NCBI GenBank assembly: GCA_003219225.1
Contig: QHPZ01000080.1
Location: 1-5,981 of the forward strand
Reading direction: 5' to 3'
DNA from: Verrucomicrobiota bacterium
GTDB taxonomy: Bacteria > Verrucomicrobiota > Verrucomicrobiia > Chthoniobacterales > UBA10450
DNA length: 5,981 bases
Position 1 is the first letter of the stretch; each line of letters opens with the position of its first letter. This document shows, one piece after another, positions 1 through 4,745 of this stretch. The position numbers and the translations under genes are program-made. The notes under the pieces are model-generated. The model saw nothing but the letters and a program-made list of their open reading frames with translations. It was not told where the DNA came from and did no database searches.

Positions 1-177
1 TGGGAGCCGACAGCGAATCCAGCCGGCACGATTCCCTTGAGCGGTTTGTCGCGCGCCGCCATCGTGGCGATGATTGTCGCGACTATTTTCCTCGGCATTT
101 ATCCGCAGCCAATTTTGCGGGCGCTCCGGCCGCAAGCTGGCCAAAGCATCGCCGCAAGATCGACAATCACCAGGTAG
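1..177 (+). CDS. NADH-quinone oxidoreductase antiporter-like subunit (NuoM or NuoN), C-terminal end only
   Basis: The reading frame is open from base 1 to a TAG at 175-177 and gives 58 residues; the 5' part lies outside the window. A hydrophobic helix (residues about 19-35) runs into LGIYPQPIL, which matches the end of the last transmembrane helix of the proton-pumping antiporter-like subunits of respiratory complex I (E. coli NuoM ends with a very similar GFYPQPIL motif; NuoN has GVWPQPL). These membrane-arm subunits couple NADH:quinone electron transfer to proton translocation. The motif does not separate M from N. Being followed by no further same-strand gene slightly favours NuoN, which usually ends the nuo operon. 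The gene converges on the HNH gene, with only a 50-base gap filled by a double hairpin. Confidence 0.75.
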   Translation, partial: WEPTANPAGTIPLSGLSRAAIVAMIVATIFLGIYPQPILRALRPQAGQSIAARSTITR

Positions 178-220
178 GGGCGCCGCGCTGCGGCGTCCGC
201 GGACAGCGCAGCGCTGTCCC
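178..220. repeat. Double-hairpin palindromic element between convergent genes (copy 1)
   Basis: Three nested or adjacent palindromes fill the gap. Hairpin A pairs 178-186 with 190-198 (GGGCGCCGC / GCGGCGTCC, one G-T wobble, 3-base loop). A central 10-bp palindrome GTCCGCGGAC lies at 195-204. Hairpin B pairs 201-208 with 212-219 (GGACAGCG / CGCTGTCC, 3-base loop). It starts immediately after the upstream stop codon and ends 8 bases before the stop of the convergent HNH gene, so it could act as a bidirectional transcription terminator or mRNA 3'-end stabiliser, although there is no T-run. The same architecture in opposite orientation recurs at 5336-5386, which suggests a repeat family rather than a one-off terminator. 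Confidence 0.75.
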
Positions 221-227
221 TGCCAAC

Positions 228-782
228 CTAGTCGCTCAACTCCACATTCCAGTAGGCAAGATCGACAAAGTGCCGCCAGCTTTCGTGCTGCGGCGACGCG
301 AAGGTGACCTGCACGAACGGCCGCCATTTCGGCCGTTTTGGTTTGCGGATCAGGGTCATCTGCGCTTCGCGCGGCAGCCGGTTGCCCTTGCGCGTGCGCG
401 GCACCACGTGGTCGAGGTTCAATTCGCTGCGATCGAAAATCTCGCCGCAGTACTGGCATGTGTTCTTGTCGCGCTCGAATACGTTGTGGCGCGTAAACTT
501 TACCTCCTTCTTCGGCAGCCGATCGAAAAAGAGCAGCACGATCACGCGCGGCACGCGGATTTTCCACGAGATGGTGGTGACCATCTCATGATCTGGCGCG
601 GTTGCGGAGAAATCGCGCCAACTTTCGAAATCGTGGGTCAGAAAATTGTTCACCTCGTCGCCTGAAACGACATGGGCGTGGCCGGCATAAACGAGAGCAA
701 ACGCGCGCCGGGCGGTGCAGATATTGACCGCCTGCCAGAGCCGGTTGAGCACCAAAACCTGACTATTGAGCAACGAGTGCAC
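228..782 (-). CDS. HNH endonuclease family protein with an apparently deleted nuclease core
   Basis: 184 residues, GTG start at 782 (an in-frame TAA lies 12 codons upstream, so no longer N terminus exists); no strong Shine-Dalgarno. The N-terminal half (VLVLNRLWQAVNIC at 9-22, VPRVIVLLFFDRLPKKEVKFTR about 78-98) and the C-terminal half (LIRKPKRPKWRPF at 144-156, AYWNVEL at 176-182) match a conserved single-domain HNH protein of Verrucomicrobiota and related phyla. The first zinc pair C109-x2-C112 and the DHVVPR motif (124-129) are present. However DHVVPR runs straight into TRKGNR (130-135). In the family as I remember it, about 19 residues (GG..TWEN..C..CN-like, with the second cysteine pair and the HNH asparagine) lie between. 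The frame is kept, but DNA cleavage is probably lost. Function of the intact family is unknown to me beyond predicted metal-dependent nuclease. Confidence 0.85.
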   Translation of the reverse strand: MHSLLNSQVLVLNRLWQAVNICTARRAFALVYAGHAHVVSGDEVNNFLTHDFESWRDFSATAPDHEMVTTISWKIRVPRVIVLLFFDRLPKKEVKFTRHNVFERDKNTCQYCGEIFDRSELNLDHVVPRTRKGNRLPREAQMTLIRKPKRPKWRPFVQVTFASPQHESWRHFVDLAYWNVELSD

Positions 783-844
783 TGTCGGGATATCCCAGCG
801 TTGAGGGGCGACGGCTTAACACGTCGAGCGCCGAAAATCGCGCG

Positions 845-873
845 ACGGTATCACTCGCATTTTTCCTTGTCAA
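845..873 (-). promoter_or_regulatory. Candidate sigma70-type promoter for the HNH gene
   Basis: Reading the minus strand, a perfect -35 box TTGACA (873-868) is followed after 17 bases by TACCGT (850-845), which keeps only the first two and the last base of a -10 box. It lies in the 107-base gap between the pilT-like stop (890) and the HNH start (782) and would give a leader of about 55 bases. The -35 match and spacing are good, the -10 is weak. Nothing else in this gap looks like a gene; there is no clear intrinsic terminator for the operon that ends at 890. Confidence 0.4.
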
Positions 874-889
874 CGAAGCCGCCGTCTGG

Positions 890-2047
890 CTAGCGCGTCG
901 CGATGCCGTGGATGGAGAGGCGTTTGGCGCGCCTGCTTGGCCGCTCTCGCTCATCGACTGCGCCAGCCGCATCGCCAAGATGCGCTTCCTCGGCGGGCAG
1001 AAATTCTTTAAACCGACTCTTGTCGATCGCTTTCATGAAGGCTTCGTATGGCGAAACGATGCCTTTTTCCAGCAGGACAAAGATGGCTTCGTCCATGAAT
1101 TGCATTCCCTGGGCGCGCCCGGAGATGATTACGTCCTGAAGTTTATGGGTTGCGCCTTCGCGGATGATCGCGGCCACGGCCGGATTAGCAATCAGGATTT
1201 CATTGACGGCCACTCGGCCGGGGCGATCGCACCGCTTCAGCAGCAGTTGCGCGACGACGCCGCGCAGCGAGTTCGCGAGCATCGCGCGCGCCTGGGCCTG
1301 GCGATCGGCCGGAAAAACGTCGACCATGCGGTCGACGGTCTTGCGCGCGTTGTTCGTGTGCAACGTCCCGAAGACGAGTAGACCGGTCTCAGCCGCCGTC
1401 AACGCGAGCGAGATTGTCTCCAGATCGCGCATCTCCCCAAGCAGCACGATGTCGGTGTCCTCGCGCAGCGCGGCCTTCAGCCCGTCCGGAAACGAGCGCG
1501 AGTCGGTCGGCACCTCACGCTGCGTGATGGTGCTTTTCTTATTATCGTGCACGAACTCGATCGGCTCCTCGATCGTAACAACGTGCCGCGAAAACTTCTC
1601 GTTGATGTAATCGATCAGCGCCGCTTGCGTGGTCGTTTTGCCGGAGCCGGTCGGGCCGGTCACCAGCACGAGACCGCCGCGAAGCTCGGCAAATTCCTTT
1701 ACCACCACCGGAACACCCAGTTCCTCCAGACTCGCGATCTTCGTCGGAATGAGACGAAAAGCGGCCGCGTAACCGTTGGACTGTTTAAAGTAATTGGTGC
1801 GAAAACGTGAGGCCGCATCCATTTCGTAGGCAAAGTCGAGATCGCCGCCCTTTTCGAAGTTCTCCCAGCTCTGCGCCCCGCAGATCTCGCTCAGCATGCG
1901 CTTCGCTTCGTCGTGGCCGACCGGCTCATCGCGAATCGGCACGATATCGCCATGCCTGCGCATCTTCGGCGGCTGACCTTCGCTGATGTGCAAATCGGAG
2001 CCGCTCTGTTGCACGATGACGTTTAGGAATTGATCGAGGTAAGGCAT
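890..2047 (-). CDS. PilT/PilU-family type IV pilus retraction ATPase (downstream copy)
   Basis: 385 residues, ATG at 2047, 15 bases after the previous gene's TAA with no clear ribosome site, so translation is probably coupled. The family is a hexameric cytoplasmic ATPase that depolymerises type IV pili. Visible in order: N-terminal SDLH (17-20) of the PAS-like domain; Walker A GPTGSGKT (131-138); Asp box TIEEPIEF (158-165); Walker B with catalytic glutamate in VLLGEMRD (201-208, E205); His box FGTLHTN (226-232, H230); and the PilT-type AIIREG motif (293-298), which separates retraction from extension (PilB) ATPases. After about residue 350 there is an extra polar, arginine-rich tail of roughly 35 residues, unlike the upstream paralogue. 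Whether it is functionally PilT or PilU cannot be decided from sequence alone, so no symbol is given. Confidence 0.93.
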   Translation of the reverse strand: MPYLDQFLNVIVQQSGSDLHISEGQPPKMRRHGDIVPIRDEPVGHDEAKRMLSEICGAQSWENFEKGGDLDFAYEMDAASRFRTNYFKQSNGYAAAFRLIPTKIASLEELGVPVVVKEFAELRGGLVLVTGPTGSGKTTTQAALIDYINEKFSRHVVTIEEPIEFVHDNKKSTITQREVPTDSRSFPDGLKAALREDTDIVLLGEMRDLETISLALTAAETGLLVFGTLHTNNARKTVDRMVDVFPADRQAQARAMLANSLRGVVAQLLLKRCDRPGRVAVNEILIANPAVAAIIREGATHKLQDVIISGRAQGMQFMDEAIFVLLEKGIVSPYEAFMKAIDKSRFKEFLPAEEAHLGDAAGAVDERERPSRRAKRLSIHGIATR

Positions 2048-2062
2048 GGCAGAAACCGCGGA

Positions 2063-3124
2063 TTACATTTTTAGGTGCTGGCGCACCATCGCCTTTTGGT
2101 CGGCGCGTGCGTGGGTTTCCTCGGCGGTGATGAGGCCCTGTTCGTAAAGATCGATGAGCGAATCATCCATCAAGCGCATGCCTTGTTTTTTGCCGGTTTG
2201 AATGATGCCCGGCAGCATGTAGGTCTTGGATTCGCGAATTACGTTCGCCACCGCGGGCGTGTTGGTGAGCGTCTCCAGCGCCAGCACACGGCCACTGCCA
2301 TCCGCGCGCGGGACCAACTGCTGACTGATGATGCCGCGCAATGACTCGCTGACCATGGCGCGGATTTGCTCCTGTTGATCCGGCGGAAAGACATCGAGCA
2401 ATCGGTCAAGGGTACGGGACGCATTACCGGTGTGCAGTGTGGCCATGACCAGATGGCCAGTTTCTGATGCCGTGATGGCGAGCGAAATCGTCTCTAAATC
2501 GCGCATTTCACCCACCATGATCACATCCGGGTCCTCGCGCAGCGACGCGCGTAAGGCTGCGCCAAATGATTCGGTGTGCGTGAACACTTCGCGCTGACTG
2601 ACGTGGCAATTCTTTGAGCTCAGCATGTATTCAATCGGGTCTTCGAGCGTGATGATGTGGTCACGGCGTTCCATGTTCACCTGCTCGATCATGGCTGCGA
2701 GCGTTGTCGATTTGCCCGTGCCGACTGAGCCGGTCACAAGGATCAGCCCGTTCTGATAACGAGTCAGCAGTTTGAGGTGCTCGGGCAGCCCCAGCTCGTC
2801 CATCGTGCGCACCTTTGTGTTGATGACCCGGAAAACAATTTCAATTCCGAGCCGCTGGCGAACCACACTGGTGCGGTAGCGCGCAAACTGGTTTTGGTAA
2901 GCGAAATCCGAATCGCCGCGAGTGTTCAGTTCCTCCTTGTAGTTGTCCGGCATGAAACTCTCGGCCAAAGCCGTCGTCTGCTTGCCGGTGAGCAGCGGCG
3001 CGTCCGGCCAGATCGGCTCCAACATCCCGTGCATGCGCCAGATCGGCGGCGCGCTTACCGCCAGATGCGGCTTGCTGAAGTTGTGATCGCATGAGCGCAA
3101 ATAATTATGCGGCGCAGCCCGCAC
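2063..3124 (-). CDS. PilT/PilU-family type IV pilus retraction ATPase (upstream copy)
   Basis: 353 residues, the usual PilT length. The start is taken as GTG at 3124, 18 bases after the previous stop and in the same frame; TTG at 3100 is the alternative. With GTG, the SxxHL motif falls at residue 17, close to its place in E. coli YggR, which supports this start. Motifs: Walker A GSVGTGKS (132-139); Asp box TLEDPIEY (159-166); Walker B VIMVGEMRD (201-209, E206); His box MATLHTG (227-233, H231); VIRESK (295-300) for the AIRNLIRE motif. The N-terminal SDLHL signature is changed to SKPHL (17-21). It is a clear paralogue of the next gene; such pairs often act as main motor plus accessory motor (PilT and PilU). 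No pilin or assembly gene is nearby. Confidence 0.92.
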   Translation of the reverse strand: MRAAPHNYLRSCDHNFSKPHLAVSAPPIWRMHGMLEPIWPDAPLLTGKQTTALAESFMPDNYKEELNTRGDSDFAYQNQFARYRTSVVRQRLGIEIVFRVINTKVRTMDELGLPEHLKLLTRYQNGLILVTGSVGTGKSTTLAAMIEQVNMERRDHIITLEDPIEYMLSSKNCHVSQREVFTHTESFGAALRASLREDPDVIMVGEMRDLETISLAITASETGHLVMATLHTGNASRTLDRLLDVFPPDQQEQIRAMVSESLRGIISQQLVPRADGSGRVLALETLTNTPAVANVIRESKTYMLPGIIQTGKKQGMRLMDDSLIDLYEQGLITAEETHARADQKAMVRQHLKM

Positions 3125-3142
3125 GTAAACCCGAAAAGAACT

Positions 3143-3535
3143 TTACCACTTCCGCGGCGGCGGCGTTTTTGCGCCGGAACCAAAGAGCCGGCTGCGGATA
3201 AGATCGACAATAACCGGCCGGGCAAACGACGCGGCAATTTTCAACGCGCCGAGGACGAATCCCGCTTCCAGCAGCCGGTTTTTCGGTTTCCCACCGGTCC
3301 GAGCGCTGACGTAAATCTTTTTCCTGCGTGCCGGTAACGTCACAATGAGAATGCCAACCGCCGCCGCCGCCGCGATCCAGAGAATGGTTTCACGCCGAAA
3401 CGACTGCCGGACTTTTCTCGGAAAATCCAGTTCGTAACGCAGCCCGCGCAAATCGCTCGAAACTACTTCACGCGAGCGCGCAATCTCCTCGGTCAACTTT
3501 TCGGTTGAGTCGTTTTGCCCAGTTCCTTCAGCCAT
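3143..3535 (-). CDS. Small membrane protein of unknown function in envelope-stress-like module
   Basis: 130 residues; ATG at 3535 preceded by AAGGA (3546-3542) at a spacing of 6, so the start inside the preceding gene is well supported and the two genes overlap by 43 bases in different frames. The N-terminal 45 residues are charged and probably helical (TEEIARSREVVSSDLRGL), followed by one clear membrane segment (50-67), a basic loop (RRKK near 70-73), a second weaker hydrophobic stretch (88-113) and a basic, proline-rich end (TPPPRKW). The charged helix plus one membrane segment is reminiscent of DUF3618 or YqjK-type proteins, but I do not recognise a definite family. Its place after a YqjE-like gene suggests it belongs to the same membrane module. 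Confidence 0.75.
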   Translation of the reverse strand: MAEGTGQNDSTEKLTEEIARSREVVSSDLRGLRYELDFPRKVRQSFRRETILWIAAAAAVGILIVTLPARRKKIYVSARTGGKPKNRLLEAGFVLGALKIAASFARPVIVDLIRSRLFGSGAKTPPPRKW

Positions 3536-3924
3536 TCGCGGTCCTTTTTCAGTTCAGAGGCCGTCGCACGAAACAGCGGTCTTGTCACGCGGTCGCGTGC
3601 GACAAAAAGAAAAATCAGCGCACCGACAAAATGCAGCCCGGCGGCGCCGAGCGCGATCCAGAGCCAGGAAACGCGCGCGAGATGCGCCACGCCCGCGATT
3701 GCGCTCACGATCAGGAACACATAACCAAAAGCGAAAAGCATGATCGCGGCGACCAGACACGCCGCGAGCGCGACCAGTTGCGCCAGGGCGGCTTTTGAAT
3801 CGAGCGCGACTAGCGCCCAGCGATTCTGGAAAAAACCCGCTAGCGCGCTCGTCAGTGCAAGCAGGTTATCGAGTAGACCGGCGTGCCCCGCAGGATTGCG
3901 GGAGCGACTGCCTTCTTCAGCCAT
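3493..3924 (-). CDS. YqjE / Holin-X-like (phage holin family) two-helix membrane protein
   Basis: 143 residues; ATG at 3924, 14 bases after the preceding stop. A short polar N terminus with an amphipathic stretch (about 17-47, LLDNLLALTSALAGFF then ALVALDSKAALAQL) leads into two membrane helices (about 48-76 and 86-109) joined by a short loop, ending in a charged C-terminal helix (ELKKDREWLKEL). This layout is that of the YqjE/Actinobacterial Holin-X group, often auto-named 'phage holin family protein'; there are no phage genes around, so a lytic role is unlikely. Position directly after a DUF883/YqjD-like gene mirrors the E. coli yqjD-yqjE order. The actual function is not established by the sequence. 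Confidence 0.8.
   Translation of the reverse strand: MAEEGSRSRNPAGHAGLLDNLLALTSALAGFFQNRWALVALDSKAALAQLVALAACLVAAIMLFAFGYVFLIVSAIAGVAHLARVSWLWIALGAAGLHFVGALIFLFVARDRVTRPLFRATASELKKDREWLKELGKTTQPKS
3542..3546 (-). promoter_or_regulatory. Ribosome binding site of the overlapping 130-residue membrane protein gene
   Basis: AAGGA on the minus strand, 6 bases before ATG at 3535. It lies inside the coding sequence of the preceding Holin-X-like gene and supports the overlapping start. Confidence 0.6.
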
Positions 3925-3938
3925 TTAGCGCAACTCGA

Positions 3939-4247
3939 TCAACGCCGAAAGATCAAACCCAGGATGAAACCGATCCCGAGTGCCGTAAAGATCGCCTTGG
4001 TCGGATTCTCCCGCACATATTGCTCGGCATCTTCCTGGATGGTGCGCGCGCGACTGCGCGCTTCGCCCCACGCTTCCTCGGCGCGGCCACGGGCTTCGCC
4101 CCACACTTGTTCGGCCTTATCGCGGTACTCGCCCGCGATTGAGCCGGCCGCGGCTCGTAAATCTTCGGCCGCTTTGCGCGCATGCCGTTTGCTGCTCTCC
4201 AATTTGTTCTGCGCGTCGGTTGTTCCTTGTTCGTTTTCTTCAGCCAT
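3939..4247 (-). CDS. DUF883 / ElaB-YqjD-like membrane-anchored helical protein
   Basis: 102 residues from ATG at 4247, chosen because GGAGA (4258-4254) sits 6 bases upstream; a frame extension to 4328 is possible but has no such support and adds an unrelated sequence. A polar N terminus is followed by a long charged helix (about 15-75) that includes a tandem 11-residue repeat, AEQVWGEARGR then AEEAWGEARSR (45-66). The C terminus is the diagnostic part: YVRENPTKA (77-85) then a glycine-rich membrane helix (GIGFILGLIF) ending in RR. In E. coli, YqjD and ElaB of this family are inner-membrane, stationary-phase proteins, and YqjD binds ribosomes; whether that holds here is inference. It is the first gene of the likely operon running to 890. 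Confidence 0.85.
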   Translation of the reverse strand: MAEENEQGTTDAQNKLESSKRHARKAAEDLRAAAGSIAGEYRDKAEQVWGEARGRAEEAWGEARSRARTIQEDAEQYVRENPTKAIFTALGIGFILGLIFRR

Positions 4248-4253
4248 TGGTGT

Positions 4254-4258
4254 TCTCC
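4254..4258 (-). promoter_or_regulatory. Ribosome binding site deciding the DUF883 gene start
   Basis: GGAGA on the minus strand, 6 bases before ATG at 4247. A second strong purine stretch, GGAGG (4273-4269), lies 11 bases further upstream with no start codon at a useful distance. The site argues for the 102-residue protein over the longer frame. Confidence 0.65.
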
Positions 4259-4282
4259 GGTTAAATTTCCTCCAATATCCGT

Positions 4283-4310
4283 GCGCAACGTGTTTGAGCA
4301 AACGTTGCGC
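4283..4310. promoter_or_regulatory. 28-base palindrome in the leader of the DUF883-to-pilT operon
   Basis: GCGCAACGT (4283-4291) pairs perfectly with ACGTTGCGC (4302-4310) around a 10-base centre that can add two more pairs with one bulge. It lies 36 bases upstream of the first ATG of the operon. On the plus strand it is followed by a short T-rich stretch (AATTTTT, 4314-4320), so it could terminate plus-strand transcription, but no plus-strand gene leads into it. On the minus strand a weak promoter-like pair, TTGCTC and GATATT 16 bases apart, overlaps its downstream half, which fits an operator or a leader hairpin. The function is not shown. Confidence 0.55.
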
Positions 4311-4367
4311 TGCTAATTTTTCGTCCAAAAGGAGAAACGGAAGTCACACCCGCAGCGGACGTTAATT

Positions 4368-4407
4368 CGTTAAAGCGTCGCAGCGTTGAAGCGAGCCCGC
4401 TTTAACG
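4368..4407. repeat. Inverted repeat downstream of infA with repeated CGTTRAAGCG motif
   Basis: CGTTAAAGCG (4368-4377) is exactly complementary to CGCTTTAACG (4398-4407) across a 20-base spacer. The spacer contains a direct near-copy, CGTTGAAGCG (4384-4393). The structure begins 23 bases after the infA stop on the minus strand. It lacks a T-run, so it is not a classic intrinsic terminator; it may be a mRNA 3'-end structure or a set of protein-binding half sites. Confidence 0.5.
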
Positions 4408-4430
4408 GTTGAACGTGACGCGGAGCGTGC

Positions 4431-4649
<219 letters not shown>

Positions 4650-4657
4650 CGGGCCGA

Positions 4658-4685
4658 AATATAACCGCGCGCGCGGACGCCTCAA
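4658..4685 (-). promoter_or_regulatory. Candidate infA promoter giving an almost leaderless transcript
   Basis: On the minus strand TTGAGG (4685-4680) is followed after 16 bases by TATATT (4663-4658). The -10-like box ends only 8 bases before the infA ATG at 4649, so a start about 7 bases after it would leave essentially no leader. This agrees with the missing Shine-Dalgarno, but the match is modest and could be chance. Confidence 0.35.
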
Positions 4686-4711
4686 GAGCCACGGCCCTGC
4701 GAGGCCCTCAA

Positions 4712-4726
4712 CCTCGTATAGCGAGG
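4712..4726. repeat. Small hairpin between the lipase maturation factor gene and infA
   Basis: CCTCG (4712-4716) pairs with CGAGG (4722-4726) around TATAG. It lies 20 bases after the stop of the upstream minus-strand gene. There is no T-run on the minus strand, so terminator activity is uncertain. The rest of the 96-base gap holds only the candidate infA promoter. Confidence 0.35.
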
Positions 4727-4745
4727 CGGCTGCAGATTCTCGATC

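Noticed and set aside
270..665. Plus-strand open frames opposite the HNH gene
   Set aside because: The minus-strand protein is recognisable over its whole length; the opposite frames are shadows.
908..1610. Plus-strand open frames opposite the downstream PilT-like gene
   Set aside because: They mirror a gene with intact ATPase motifs and show no recognisable domain or ribosome site.
2841..3092. ATG-started minus-strand frame at 3092 as an alternative start region for the upstream ATPase
   Set aside because: It is in a different frame and encodes no ATPase motif; the GTG at 3124 keeps the N-terminal domain at the normal length.
3643..3656. Third copy of the GGCGCCG hairpin motif
   Set aside because: Only the GC-rich core is shared; there is no second hairpin or central palindrome, and it is explained by alanine/glycine codons of the holin-like gene.
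3493..3924. Phage lysis gene interpretation of the holin-like protein
   Set aside because: No endolysin, phage structural or integrase gene is nearby, and its neighbours fit a YqjD/YqjE-type chromosomal module.
4248..4328. N-terminal extension of the DUF883-like protein to 4328
   Set aside because: The internal ATG at 4247 has a well-spaced GGAGA and gives the usual family start; the extension runs through the leader palindrome.
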